Positions 54,301 to 56,782 of a DNA stretch of 64,000 nt are shown here, in pieces. The stretch is from Ophioderma brevispina (lineage: Eukaryota; Echinodermata; Ophiuroidea; Amphilepidida; Ophiodermatidae). Below the pieces are notes generated by a model. That model searched no databases, was not told the origin of the DNA, and saw only the letters and a list, made by a program, of their open reading frames with translations. The stretch is from positions 62,001-126,000 of the forward strand of contig JAMKCH010014126.1 of the NCBI GenBank assembly GCA_023653785.1, in the 5' to 3' direction. Within the stretch, counting starts at the first letter, position 1, and every line of letters starts with the position of its first letter. The translations under genes were made by a program, and so were the position numbers.

Positions 54301-56782
54301 AGTATTATCGAGTTATGTGGCAAGTCTTTTTGGACAAAGTGTTTTGAATGCATTGTAAACGTGCAGTTTTTTCCTGGAAGACCATAAGAATATCATTTCC
54401 ATTATCAAAACGTGAGGTGATGAAGCGTGAGTTATTAGTTCTGTAGCACGTACTACTAAAAATGAGCTCTGTCTGCCCGGCTATGTGTTTCGTTGCCCCT
54501 TGACCTATGGAGCTGATATTTGATATTCAGGTAGGAAACACAAGTCTGACATTTTTATCAGGATTTCAGAGTGACCGAAAATGTCAAAGGTCATCTGTAG
54601 AAAAACCATATCTGTCTGTCTGCCCGGCTATGTATTTCATTATGCTTTGACATATGGGGCTGATATTTTGCATGAAGGTAAGGGAAGACAGTCTGACGTT
54701 TGTTATCAGGGTTTCAGAGTGACCCAAAAGCTGAAAGGTCATCTAGAGGTCAATTTGAGTAGAAATGCCCTATTACCACCCAATTTGGTCAAAAGGACCA
54801 CTGACCTGAGCACAAAATCTGAGGTCAACGGTCACACAGGTCAAATGTCACACACGGGGGAAAATGCAATAGTATTTTCTATTTTTTTAATGTTTCTGAT
54901 ATGAATTGAAGACATACAATATTTGAAATGTGCGGAGATTTCGAGCTTTGGAAGGCACAATTTGCGAATCAGGAACACTGACCTTTGATAATTGGTGGCG
55001 TTATCCAAACAGTCAAATTTCAGTTTCATCATCGTACATTTCAACAAGATGTTATCGTCATCCAATGGTACATTGAGAATAATTTACAAAGTTCTTATTT
55101 AACGGTAATTAGTCAGCATATGAAATTTCTCAAGCTGTACTTAATGGATTGCGAGGGAGTTACAAAGTAGAGAATAGTGAGGTTTTTTATTTTGCCAAGA
55201 ACAGTGTCTGTATCAATTTTATGTTTTTGCGTTCATTCATTCCCTTTTGGTGAAGTACTTAAAATGTGCTAGTTCTGATCGTTTTGGACCCCCCCCCCCC
55301 TTAGCTCCGGTCACGCCTACTTCCACTAAGTGATCTACTTAGTATTCATAATCAGTTTTCCTTGTCTATAGAAAATATCTCGATTCGAAAATCTCGCGTA
55401 CACTCGTCTCAGAGACCATCTTCTGATTCGTGTGCTGAATATTCATATTGCGGGTGTCCACAGTCAACATATCTATCTATTAAAAGTTCAGCTCATTTTT
55501 AGTTTATGGTTCCCAAGATATCACCAAGAAAAGGTTATTTCCAAACTTTCAGTTGATTCTGTCTGTGCATTTTGATGTTATGCGCAAATGTTTGTATCAC
55601 GCTGCCATAATACGGACAGAAAATACTAAACTCCGAATTTCTTCATGGGGAGATCGAATTTGCACGTAAGATTAGGCACTAGGCCAACTAGTTTTAGGTA
55701 AGCCGTGGTACGAGGCTGTATATCACGAAATGCCCCTTAAAGAGACACTGGCACGTTTGAAAAATAGTGCGCCCTCTAGAATTGTCATTTTTTTCATGGT
55801 TATAAATCTTTTGTATACATTAGCCCTCACCTGAAATTATTAAGCCCAAATCAGCGCGCTTATGGGTAAACAGAACGATTTTATATTAATGTCGCCGGCG
55901 ACATTAATTCAGCAGACGACGCAGAAATGGCGTGTAACACAAGAGAAAACACGCCAGAATTGATTCTCGCGGCAAGCACCTTGTTAGACCGGTCTGTGAC
56001 CTTTGTGGTTTTAATATCAATGAGTCGCCGATATTCATGTAATAAACACATTTGTTGATTAAAGTTACGGCAAACTTAAAAGTTAGCCTACAAATTACCT
56101 GGACGTCTTTAGCCTCTTATTAAAGGTCCCAGGAAATGAGATGATAAACCTACTCCAAATCTTTACGGGGCATTCCATTCCAATAAACAGGGCCACAAAA
56201 AAGAATACACTACCAGTGACATCATAAGTGAAACTATTGATTTTCAGTCAGTGTCATGAATAGATTCACACCAGTCACCTTGAATTTTCTATTACTCTCT
56301 GAAAAATCAATAGTTTCACTAATGATGTCATCACCAACCCAAATATTGAATGCTTTTTGGTCCCTCCTTATAGACTTGACACAAACCACATGAATTCTAT
56401 TTGCATTTCCTGGGACCTTTAATGTCCCTCTCTGCTTTTGAGTACGTTATTTTTATGTGCAAAGTAATATATTTTTTTAATGGCCTAGACTATCTTTTGC
56501 GAACAAATTGAAGAAATTTCATATAAATGTGCCAGTGCCGCTTTAAATAATAACGTTTGATTTTTTTATCTTTCAGAGCACGGTTCTCATGTTAACAATG
56601 ACGTTACTGGACTGCAACACCCTGTAAACGAGAAAGATGACTTTATGTTCTGGATGGCCAGTATAATACTGGGAATTCTCGGCTGCATTATCGTCATTCT
56701 TTGCGCTATTGTCTGTTGGATCGTAACCAAGAGGCTCACCGGAGTTCGTAGAGCCCCAGATGAAAAAGTCCTTATCCACTAA
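9236..56782 (+). CDS. Multi-exon gene: EGF(8)-HYR(10-12)-Cys module-EGF-TM surface protein (5' end missing)
   Basis: This is the whole gene, spliced from the exons listed below; the range includes introns. The visible modules add up to about 1,550 residues: eight EGF domains, ten to twelve HYR (hyalin repeat) domains, a four-Cys module, a ninth EGF, then a single membrane helix and a short basic tail. HYR domains are Ig-like beta-sandwiches known from hyalin and other adhesive or complement-like proteins, and EGF repeats are extracellular. I infer a type I surface protein with an adhesive or receptor role; the ligand is unknown. Introns follow GT-AG and all module exons are phase 1-1. No signal-peptide exon was found, and E1 starts in phase 1, so at least one exon lies upstream. 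Six exons carry small frame lesions. I do not recognise a named orthologue. Confidence 0.85.
9833..10130. repeat. Inverted repeat enclosing a tRNA-like B-box segment
   Basis: The arms GGCTAGGGGCCGACCAGGTA (left) and TACCTGGCGGCCCCTAGCC (right) pair with one gap. Between them, 9966-10018 looks like the 3' half of a tRNA, with the internal promoter B box GGTTCGATTCC and GGTAATCAGAGGTCC before it. The 5' half cannot be folded into a cloverleaf, so this is a tRNA-derived relic, perhaps SINE-related, not a functional tRNA. Confidence 0.5.
10131..11182. other. Intron 1, remainder: nothing recognised
   Basis: About 1 kb of AT-rich sequence with short opposing open frames (10308-10768) that show no known motif. 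Confidence 0.5.
11183..11305 (+). CDS. Exon E2: eight-cysteine EGF domain
   Basis: The exon has 123 nt, phase 1-1, with acceptor TTAACAG and donor GTAAAA. The translation begins VDQCSNHKCRNGANC and ends CVCPACFEGNFCQN. It has the six EGF cysteines plus two more, one four residues before Cys4 (SCTDYTC) and one two residues after Cys5 (CPAC). The extra pair could form a fourth disulfide. No calcium-binding signature (D-x-D/N-E at the start) is complete. The domain is extracellular and probably structural. Confidence 0.85.
12029..12157 (+). CDS. Exon E3: eight-cysteine EGF domain
   Basis: The exon has 129 nt, phase 1-1. The acceptor is AAAATAAG and the donor GTGAGT. The translation starts HNPCSAGNNQCQNNGVC and ends CQCQGCFTGYRCQI. 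It repeats the extra-cysteine pattern of E2 (DSCASYSC and CQGC), so the two are close paralogues within the protein. The acceptor pyrimidine tract is weak but the phase and spacing fit. Confidence 0.85.
   Translation, partial: HTIRVLLATTNVRIMASVQTLETHAPLTPVSARAASPDIGVR
12158..13023. other. Intron 3: nothing recognised apart from a short CG-alternating run
   Basis: AT-rich intron. A short GCGAGCGCGCGCAC run occurs near 12710. No inverted-repeat element or coding relic was found. Confidence 0.5.
13024..13149 (+). CDS. Exon E4: EGF domain with seven cysteines
   Basis: The exon has 126 nt, phase 1-1, with a GACCAG acceptor and GTAAGT donor. The translation begins IPNPCTNSPCRNNGQC and ends CTCQVGFTGYNCET. 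The extra cysteine before Cys4 (NTCYAYQC) is present, but its expected partner in the last loop is valine (CQVG), so one cysteine lacks an obvious partner. Confidence 0.87.
13746..13880 (+). CDS. Exon E5: EGF domain with seven cysteines
   Basis: The exon has 135 nt, phase 1-1; acceptor TTTAAG, donor GTGAGT. The core reads NPCNNFPCQNGGSCVC, followed by VCSCRPGYGGINCQT. A seventh cysteine sits two residues after Cys3, in a different place from the extra one in E4. The GGSC and PGYGGINC segments are classical for extracellular EGF repeats. Confidence 0.87.
14247..14463. mobile_element. Hairpin MITE, family P copy 2 (near-perfect arms)
   Basis: Arms of about 70 bp pair almost perfectly: TTACGACCTTTAGAAA with TTTCTAAAGGTCGTAA at the tips and CTTATGCTTATGCAG with CTGCATAAGCATAAG inside. 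The inner part is the same family as 8047-8214. Non-coding: the frame over 14355 is a read through the hairpin. Confidence 0.8.
14864..15460 (+). repeat. tRNA-derived SINE-like sequence, split by a hairpin insertion
   Basis: 14875-14960 has a tRNA-like head with A box TGGCCTAGCGGTTAGGGTGC and B box GGGTTAGAATCCC, i.e. a Pol III internal promoter. At about 15086-15118 there is a body segment with GACGTTAAGACGTCGGTCCC, the style of many SINE bodies. A hairpin at 15183-15339 interrupts the body and has 7-bp target duplications. The exact ends are not defined. Confidence 0.5.
15183..15339. mobile_element. Perfect 75-bp inverted-repeat hairpin element
   Basis: The left arm 15183-15257 and right arm 15265-15339 are exact reverse complements by my base-by-base reading, with the loop CGGTTTA. 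The tips are CGGGTGTTTCC and GGAAACACCCG. TGTAAAC flanks both sides (15176-15182 and 15340-15346), a 7-bp target-site duplication. The core CCTTAACGGAATAAA also occurs in the smaller hairpin at 30881-31007. Confidence 0.88.
15690..15854 (+). CDS. Exon E6: EGF domain with a long central loop
   Basis: The exon has 165 nt (55 residues), phase 1-1, with acceptor TTTCTGCAG and donor GTACGT. It starts TTPAFESCGNNPCQNNALC and ends CVCAAGFTGANCGSTI. Six canonical cysteines are present. The Cys3-Cys4 loop is stretched to about 18 residues (YNGYDQNSSPNN and on) and carries the only clear N-glycosylation sequon seen in the EGF block (NSS). The intron upstream holds a hairpin MITE and a SINE-like sequence. 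Confidence 0.9.
15855..16946. other. Intron 6 with CT-rich microsatellite
   Basis: About 1.1 kb of intron. A CT-rich low-complexity tract occupies roughly 16543-16605, with a run of about fifteen CT units. Nothing else recognised. Confidence 0.6.
16947..17093 (+). CDS. Exon E7: EGF domain
   Basis: The exon has 147 nt, phase 1-1, acceptor TATGTAG, donor GTGAGT. The translation includes TLNTCTSTTCRNGGEC and ends CVCPIGFAGQYCETA. It has the six canonical cysteines with no extras. The middle loop (RNAYYSFSTTVATF) is longer than average and rich in aromatic and hydroxyl residues. Confidence 0.88.
17334..17700. mobile_element. MITE of about 370 bp in intron 7
   Basis: Terminal inverted repeats AGGTTGACTCAGAGATTTC and GAAATCTCTGAGTCAACCT match exactly over 19 bp. 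The interior is AT-rich and non-coding. Flanks begin TTAG on the left and TTAA on the right. Confidence 0.7.
17831..17950 (+). CDS. Exon E8: EGF domain, last of the N-terminal block
   Basis: The exon has 120 nt, phase 1-1, acceptor TTTGTTCAG, donor GTAAGT. It reads VNPCNSNPCQNNAQC and then CTCVGAFMGTTCEQPT. Six canonical cysteines. It is followed by a ~4.9 kb intron filled with transposon relics, after which the HYR block begins. Confidence 0.88.
18208..18495. mobile_element. TA-target MITE, family Q copy 1
   Basis: Terminal repeats TAGTAAGTGACAGAATTAGG and CCTTATTCCGTCCCTGACTA pair with mismatches, and a TA dinucleotide flanks each end. The interior matches the copy at 57790-58097 (GGTTTGTCAATCA, GATTGGTTTGAATGTGTAG, GTTCGAACAAAATATG). 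TA targets suggest mobilisation by a Tc1/mariner-type enzyme. Confidence 0.8.
18640..19480 (+). pseudogene. Non-LTR retrotransposon reverse transcriptase, 5' segment
   Basis: The frame near 18698-18745 gives RLRNGVPQGSVLA, the conserved RT box. After a frame change the catalytic YADD is encoded at 18805-18816 (YGYADDLALLHSD). The long frame 18877-19476 continues with WRLKLSEAKT, PTYLGVKRDR and PVLSGIAPAALRR, the thumb and C-terminal part seen in Jockey/CR1-type LINEs. The start of the RT is missing and there are frameshifts, so it is a dead copy. It continues at 20880 after a nested insertion. Confidence 0.85.
19485..20867. mobile_element. Long-inverted-repeat element nested in the LINE
   Basis: The ends are inverted copies of one another over at least 150 bp: ATGTTTTTCAACGGTTTCTA near 19504 against TAGAAACCGTTGAAAAACAT near 20825, continuing past AAAATGGCCACCAAAA and its inverse. 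Weaker pairing (TTCAATATGGCTGCCAATAC and its inverse) extends the arms to ~300 bp. No transposase frame is seen. It splits the LINE reading frame. Confidence 0.78.
20880..21296 (+). pseudogene. Non-LTR retrotransposon C-terminal segment
   Basis: Continuation of the LINE at 18640. After a frame change near 20975 the frame reads RKEWVTLNQIRTGVGRFN, then CQCGSPSQTADHILNECP, the zinc-knuckle-like CxCG...HxxxxC end typical of Jockey-type LINE proteins. It ends at a TAG near 21292. Confidence 0.82.
21582..22016. mobile_element. MITE, family M copy 1, with perfect 9-bp target duplication
   Basis: Terminal repeats TACGGCGGTCCGG and CCGGACCGCCGTA. GAGAATTGT flanks the element exactly on both sides (21573-21581 and 22017-22025). 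Nine-base duplications are typical of Mutator-like elements; Merlin can give 8-9. The interior matches 37332-37781 (CACAGACTG, CTATAGAACCTAGCGAGAAA, GTCGGGTACTTCGG). No transposase. Confidence 0.85.
22026..22827. other. End of intron 8: nothing recognised
   Basis: About 800 bp with no repeat or coding signal that I can identify. Confidence 0.5.
22828..23073 (+). CDS. Exon H1: HYR domain
   Basis: The exon has 246 nt (82 residues), phase 1-1, acceptor TACACTAG, donor GTAAAC. The start DTTPPDVTCPPDQ and the end SAQCTFTVTVR are hallmarks of the HYR family, as are FNFGTTVVTVTATDASGNS and the single cysteine pair joining the first and last strands. HYR modules are all-beta extracellular folds used in adhesion. 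Confidence 0.93.
23109..23142. repeat. Short perfect hairpin in intron after H1
   Basis: TAGCATGTCTGTTTG, loop GGTA, CAAACAGACATGCTA: a 15-bp perfect stem just 35 bp after the H1 donor. It may be a MITE tip or a chance palindrome; it could fold in the pre-mRNA. Confidence 0.7.
23143..24447. other. Intron stretch without recognised feature
   Basis: AT-rich. A segment near 24278-24385 (GGGAGTAGCGGTATTT and on) resembles 44148-44240 (GGGGGTAGCGCTATTTTT), pointing to an unclassified dispersed repeat. Confidence 0.45.
24448..25118. repeat. Region rich in CCAATATTGG palindromes, bounded by CCCAGATAA / TTATCTGGG
   Basis: The tips CCCAGATAA and TTATCTGGG form a weak inverted repeat. The interior has many short copies of ATTGGCCCAATA or CCAATATTGG in both directions, for example near 24600-24670 and 24990-25100. 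It looks like a degenerate foldback element built from short palindromes. No coding. Confidence 0.5.
25915..26050. mobile_element. Small MITE upstream of H2
   Basis: Terminal repeats TGTTAGTCCATCGAGAAG and CTTCTCGATGGACTTACA pair at 17 of 18 positions. The 136 bp interior is GC-rich (GCGCGTAGCGCGAGCCGCGC), unlike the surrounding intron. Confidence 0.75.
26198..26449 (+). CDS. Exon H2: HYR domain
   Basis: The exon has 252 nt, phase 1-1, donor GTAAGT. I chose the acceptor TTTGACAG at 26197. A second AG eight bases inside (CCGCAG) keeps the same frame and is a possible alternative acceptor that would remove three residues. The protein starts SADTTPPVVTCPSNQ and ends CTFTVTVS. It is very close to H1 in FNFETTRVTVTATDPSGNS. 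Confidence 0.93.
26715..27085 (+). pseudogene. Penelope-like retroelement fragment
   Basis: One frame reads RLRRLCSKDTNSDRHADEMV, then FFHARRYPEV and a stop. A second frame reads DDENDHIHLVLTYLPP, then PPLQSFRKDITSAHTLV. This order (RLRR-C, HA-x(4)-FF-x-RRYP, LVLTY, PPLxxFR) matches the region between the RT and the GIY-YIG endonuclease of Penelope-like elements. No RT core or endonuclease is in the window. It ends ~40 bp before exon H3. Confidence 0.7.
27126..27374 (+). CDS. Exon H3: HYR domain, divergent
   Basis: The exon has 249 nt, phase 1-1, acceptor CTGCAG, donor GTAAGT. It starts DTTPPTVTGCPTSP and ends RCVFTVATS. The middle (SDPSGPVTTESNINSPITL) differs from H1 and H2, but YTFTDSVGNVARC is a normal HYR finish. 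A Penelope-like retroelement fragment ends only about 40 bp upstream. Confidence 0.9.
27375..28775. other. Intron after H3: GA-rich tract and a possible EGF remnant
   Basis: A purine-rich stretch lies at 27420-27480. At about 28129-28172 one frame reads CFILCIPSGFTGYQQC, which resembles the last third of an EGF domain but lacks a matching first part and a clear acceptor. The rest is unrecognised. Confidence 0.35.
28776..28906. mobile_element. Small MITE upstream of H4
   Basis: AAGCCCATGATATA and TATATCATGGGTTT bound 131 bp, and the inner arms pair over GTCGCAGCGAG against CTCGCTGCGAC. Confidence 0.75.
29118..29360 (+). CDS. Exon H4: HYR-like domain with conserved Trp
   Basis: The exon has 243 nt, phase 1-1. 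The donor GTAAGT is strong; the acceptor CACATCAG has a poor pyrimidine tract, so the start is less certain. The protein reads GGPPISNCPSNIEDTY, then QVTWTEPTS, and closes NVCSFAVCLRPAT. The VxWxxP motif is typical of HYR modules outside the H1/H2 type. An extra cysteine occurs at GRGCTAVYYRF. Confidence 0.8.
29828..30355 (+). mobile_element. TTAA-flanked MITE, family A copy 1
   Basis: It starts AGAGACACTGGCACATTT and ends AAATGTGCCAGTGCCGCT, with TTAA on each side (29824-29827 and 30356-30359). Interior landmark GTCGCCGGCGACG. TTAA targets are made by piggyBac and Kolobok transposases; AG-starting tips fit Kolobok better as I recall it. Three more copies are in this window. Confidence 0.85.
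30360..30707. mobile_element. TTAA-flanked MITE, family B copy 1
   Basis: It starts AGGTGCAACGAGAGATTTCA and ends TGAAATCTATCGTTGCACCT apart from mismatches. It shares its left TTAA with A1 and has TTAA at 30708-30711 on the right. Confidence 0.82.
30881..31007. mobile_element. Hairpin MITE related to the 15183 hairpin
   Basis: GTGTTTTCGTAACCTGACCA at the left pairs with TGGTCAGGTTACGGAAACAC at the right (one mismatch). The centre contains CCTTAACGGAATAAA, also found in the 15183-15339 element. Confidence 0.75.
31114..31150 (+). repeat. tRNA-like SINE head fragment
   Basis: CCGTAGCTAAGTGGTTAAGA resembles the 5' half and A box of a Ser/Leu-type tRNA. No B box follows within 100 bp, so this is a truncated SINE or pseudo-tRNA. 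Confidence 0.35.
31151..32456. other. Intron before H5: nothing recognised
   Basis: About 1.3 kb of AT-rich intron with a G-run at 31611-31621. No domain or repeat structure was found. Confidence 0.45.
32457..32711 (+). CDS. Exon H5: HYR domain
   Basis: The exon has 255 nt, phase 1-1, acceptor CACAACAG, donor GTACAT. It starts ADTTPPTLICPQNQQ and continues to TATCSFSVTVSVA, a typical HYR close to H1 and H2. A 1.3 kb transposon-like insertion with 9-bp target duplications begins about 20 bp beyond the donor, so the coding exon is just spared. Confidence 0.92.
32743..34048. mobile_element. 1.3 kb inverted-repeat element with 9-bp target duplication
   Basis: Tips CAGAGGGTGT and ACACCCTCTG, continuing inward through CCCCACAATGCA and TGCATTGTGGG. 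CTGACTACC flanks both ends exactly (32734-32742 and 34049-34057). No transposase frame is present. The CAG...CTG tips also recall hAT elements, whose duplications are normally 8 bp. Confidence 0.83.
35043..35202. repeat. GAT/GAC trinucleotide microsatellite
   Basis: About 160 bp of imperfect GAT units with GAC interruptions, flanked by degenerate units from about 34950. It produces poly-Asp and poly-Met/Thr frames that are not genes. Confidence 0.95.
35953..36300. repeat. Degenerate third copy of part of the ~4 kb unit
   Basis: TTTGTAACACGGTTTACTAA, CTCGAGAAC, GATTTCATGCGGGTTTT, GACTAGTTTTTAA and AATTTTAGAGGCAT occur in the same order as near 1150-1530 and 5175-5510. It shows that the unit is a dispersed repeat. 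Confidence 0.6.
37332..37781. mobile_element. MITE, family M copy 2
   Basis: Tips TACGGCGGTCCGG and CCGGTCCGCCGTA. Flanks TACATATAC and TACATAATC are an imperfect 9-bp duplication. The corresponding place in the duplicate (41180-41195) lacks it, so this is an insertion with an empty site in the paralogue. Confidence 0.82.
37940..38243 (+). CDS. Exon H6: HYR domain, one frameshift
   Basis: The exon has 304 nt, one more than a multiple of three; acceptor TTCACACAG, donor GTAAAG. The first part reads PPQLICNPSTVPTSSSG. From about 38044 the reading continues in another frame as VQITYANTNAAAGQ through NTVTVTASDGTLTAS to CSFTYFRT. The paralogous exon at 41337 keeps the missing frame link at this spot (LNFPTVNNVQIT), which locates the lesion in the bases around 38040-38055. 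Most likely a consensus error, otherwise a real frameshift. Confidence 0.75.
38244..39415. other. Intron between H6 and H7
   Basis: The end resembles the end of the H6'-H7' intron, but the middle does not. At 38972-39020, GTCAAAATGGCTGCC and CACCCTGTATA resemble one end of a mariner-type MITE (compare 60987). A C-run lies at 38705-38715. Confidence 0.4.
39416..39673 (+). CDS. Exon H7: HYR domain with in-frame TGA from paired indels
   Basis: The exon has 258 nt, phase 1-1, acceptor TTCCTACAG, donor GTTAGT. The frame is open from IICPAPASSTSNSVSFN to TIVTATATDASG and then meets TGA at about 39633 after one extra base. A compensating missing base follows near 39650, restoring total length. The duplicate at 42792 has the intact ending NTDTCTFSYTVTST. 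The lesion pair is small and would be erased by two single-base corrections. Confidence 0.72.
40200..41092. mobile_element. Foldback element between the two exon pairs
   Basis: The arm 40200-40515 is inverted at about 40800-41092: CCAAGATATTTGGGAAAATA pairs with TATTTTCCCAAATATCTTGG, and AGGGGTAAAGGTACTAT with ATAGTACCTTTACCCCT. Arms are diverged (estimated about three quarters identical). No coding. It sits at the junction of the tandem duplication. Confidence 0.75.
41337..41641 (+). CDS. Exon H6': duplicated copy of H6, frame broken
   Basis: The exon has 305 nt, same acceptor and donor contexts as H6. The start carries extra bases (GCTACACCCTCAAACT against the shorter H6 start). The frame is open through NSLQTLNFPTVNNVQITC and is lost soon after, around 41480-41490. 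The rest matches H6 in other frames. It is an imperfect direct duplicate that is either a pseudo-exon, a mis-called second haplotype or a noisy true copy. Confidence 0.6.
41689..42043. mobile_element. TTAA-flanked MITE, family B copy 2
   Basis: It begins AGGTGCAACGAGAGATTTCA after TTAA and ends near TCCTCGTTGCAACTT, where the right tip is degraded. It abuts family A copy 2. Against copy 1 its interior runs in the opposite direction (AATTTTCAGCCTATGATTTA here against GAAAACAGGCTGAATTTCG there), as expected for a palindrome-tipped element. Confidence 0.75.
42046..42582 (+). mobile_element. Family A MITE copy 2
   Basis: AGAGACACTGGCACATTTGA at the left, GTGCAGTGCCGCT at the right, and the same interior as 29828-30355 (AGCAGACGACGAAAATGGCG). 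The left TTAA is degraded to TTGA; TTAA at 42583-42586 remains. Confidence 0.82.
42792..43043 (+). CDS. Exon H7': duplicated copy of H7 with two stops
   Basis: The exon has 252 nt, same splice borders as H7. Near its start small deletions turn ATCATATGC into ATCTAG, removing the first HYR cysteine and creating TAG. In the middle a TCA codon of H7 is TAA here (ACTTAAACTGCC, near 42922). The last third is intact and supplies the ending that H7 lacks. The substitution-type stop argues that this copy may be truly degraded. Confidence 0.6.
43640..44340 (-). pseudogene. Antisense LINE reverse transcriptase relic
   Basis: Read on the minus strand: NVPQGSILVPTLFNIYLY near 44320-44265, then KYGYKDDLAIM near 44065-44020 (the YADD box with Ala replaced by Lys), then CIAGTDWGVSDKALHTSAL near 43745-43685. 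These are the same landmarks, in the same order, as the LINE at 18640. Several stops and an insert near 44145-44240 break it. Confidence 0.72.
44385..44615 (+). pseudogene. LINE C-terminal fragment in sense orientation
   Basis: ISGQLRPIPVDQLPVLAGI followed by PPPAIRWRAAALAI matches the TGCLRPTPSEFLPVLSGIAP segment of the 18877 LINE frame. It lies back to back with the antisense fragment, so the two are separate pieces or a rearranged copy. Confidence 0.7.
44846..45082 (+). CDS. Exon H8: HYR domain without the DTTPP start
   Basis: The exon has 237 nt, phase 1-1, acceptor CCACCTAG, donor GTAAGG. It starts GPVITCPANQILEVTPG and ends TAQCTFTVTVT. The N-terminal DTTPP box is missing, so the module is a little short (79 residues). 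FPIGETTVTATVTDSGG is a clear HYR signature. Confidence 0.92.
45124..45669. mobile_element. TTAA-flanked MITE, family E
   Basis: It begins AGGGATTAGCAGCGATAT and ends ATCGCTGCTAATCCCT. TTAA flanks at 45120-45123 and 45670-45673. Length 546 bp, non-coding. It starts ~40 bp after the H8 donor. Confidence 0.83.
46081..46150. repeat. CA microsatellite
   Basis: About 70 bp of imperfect CA repeat. Long minus-strand frames over it (Cys-Val runs) are artefacts. Confidence 0.95.
46160..46760. other. Intron stretch before H9: nothing recognised
   Basis: About 600 bp, no repeat or coding signal identified. Confidence 0.5.
46761..47021 (+). CDS. Exon H9: HYR domain
   Basis: The exon has 261 nt, phase 1-1, acceptor CATATTTAG, donor GTAAGT. 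It begins TGLDTNPPVLVCPDN and ends GTCKFAVTVN, with FNLGTTVVTVTGRDPAGN in between. The start must be upstream of the first methionine-like codon: the exon is internal and reads through from the acceptor. Confidence 0.92.
47581..47725 (-). repeat. SINE-like sequence on the minus strand
   Basis: Minus-strand reading gives a tRNA-like head GTGTGGCGTAACGGATTAAG and, ~110 bp on, GGGCAAGATACTTAATCTC, a tail motif found in many animal SINEs (GGGCAAGGCACTTAATCT). The B box is poorly kept. Confidence 0.5.
47976..48249 (+). CDS. Exon H10: last HYR domain, probable one-base insertion at the end
   Basis: The exon has 274 nt. It starts VGAQIPVIAGCDTTTSP and continues to GSPGAQAVCKWYVL. As written it ends in phase 2, but the next exon needs phase 1. 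Dropping one T from the run at 48237-48240 gives a phase-1 end and a normal final strand (VCKWYVYVR), like the end of H1. A homopolymer miscall is the simplest explanation. The middle is divergent but keeps the Cys pair, a conserved Trp (ELNWNAP) and HYR length. Confidence 0.8.
48726..48883. mobile_element. Small MITE in the intron after H10
   Basis: TAATGGTGAGTTCATACTTC pairs with GAAGTATGAACTCGCCATTA (one mismatch), continuing through CATCGGCAG / CTGCCGATG. Inner arms CTAGCCTTTC and GAAAGGCTAG also pair. 158 bp. Confidence 0.82.
48884..51803. other. Long intron stretch without recognised feature
   Basis: About 2.9 kb. A G-run at 50212-50223 and an A-run near 51066. Open frames at 48862, 50008 and 49149 have no domain character. 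Confidence 0.45.
51808..52348 (-). mobile_element. Family A MITE copy 3, inverted
   Basis: It starts AGCGGCACTGGCACATT and ends AAATGTGCCAGTGTCTCT, i.e. the reverse of copies 1, 2 and 4, with TTAA on both sides (51804-51807 and 52349-52352). It lies 160 bp before exon C1. Confidence 0.85.
52509..52625 (+). CDS. Exon C1: small four-cysteine module
   Basis: The exon has 117 nt, phase 1-1, acceptor TTTTTTTTCAG, donor GTAAGT. It encodes EGCDLSCQLQDGIC, then ATSDGFGNTFPPRC, then FIPGNLDEPL. The spacing is C-x3-C-x6-C-x13-C. It is not a full EGF and I do not recognise the module; it may be a truncated or linker-type EGF relative. It lies between the HYR block and the membrane-proximal EGF, separated from the latter by an intron of only 183 bp. 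Confidence 0.75.
52809..52931 (+). CDS. Exon E9: membrane-proximal EGF domain
   Basis: The exon has 123 nt, phase 1-1, acceptor TTTAATAG, donor GTAAGC. It reads GDPCFYRPCMNNGTC, then YECLCPSSWKGRHC. It has six canonical cysteines. The NGT triplet (N-N-G-T) is not a sequon. It is the only EGF after the HYR block and directly precedes the membrane exon. Confidence 0.88.
53327..54018. mobile_element. Inverted-repeat element in the last intron, family F
   Basis: Tips GGTGTTGGCATCACGATT and AATCATAATGCCAACACC. TTAA on the left (53323-53326) and TCAA on the right suggest a TTAA target with one change. About 690 bp; the interior has GC-rich stretches (GCGTTACAAATTCGCG) but no frame. Confidence 0.72.
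54150..54275 (-). pseudogene. Antisense 3' end of a LINE protein
   Basis: The minus strand reads HGVIATPRLWNELPLETAQC and then KSHVQSFQRCL after a stop. The APRLWNxLPxxIR-type ending is common to L2/CR1-type reverse transcriptases. Only the last ~40 codons are recognisable. Confidence 0.5.
54466..54761. repeat. Two tandem copies of a ~148 bp unit
   Basis: GTCTGCCCGGCTATGT occurs at 54471 and 54619, each followed by a similar order of landmarks (GGGCTGATATT or GGAGCTGATATT, CAGTCTGACGTT or AAGTCTGACATT, TTTCAGAGTGACC, AAAGGTCATCT). Confidence 0.75.
55570..55736. mobile_element. Partial MITE, family D copy 2
   Basis: Its right half matches D copy 1: ACGGACAGAAAATACTAAA, TTTGCACGTAAGATTAGG, ATCACGAAATGCCCC. 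The left tip is missing. It ends at the TTAA that also starts family A copy 4. Confidence 0.7.
55741..56542 (+). mobile_element. Family A MITE copy 4, carrying a nested MITE
   Basis: It begins AGAGACACTGGCACGTTTGA and ends AAATGTGCCAGTGCCGCT, flanked by TTAA at 55737-55740 and 56543-56546. A family C element (56124-56418) is inserted into it. The right end lies 34 bp before the last exon. Confidence 0.85.
56124..56418. mobile_element. TTAA-flanked MITE, family C, nested
   Basis: Tips AGGTCCCAGGAAATG and CATTTCCTGGGACCT (one gap) with TTAA on both sides (56120-56123, 56419-56422). Inner arms AATAGTTTCACT and its reverse also pair. Confidence 0.83.
56577..56782 (+). CDS. Last exon: stalk, transmembrane helix, short tail, stop
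   Basis: Acceptor ATCTTTCAG, phase 1 start, TAA at 56780-56782. Sixty-seven complete codons follow the split first codon. Residues 1-21 are a polar stalk ending NEKDD. Residues 22-49 (FMFWMASIILGILGCIIV and on) form one hydrophobic helix containing three cysteines. The tail of 18 residues starts TKRLTGVRR, a stop-transfer basic cluster, and ends DEKVLIH. No kinase, ITAM/ITIM, NPxY or other obvious signalling motif is present. This places all EGF and HYR modules outside the cell. The exon starts 34 bp after a MITE copy. Confidence 0.9.
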
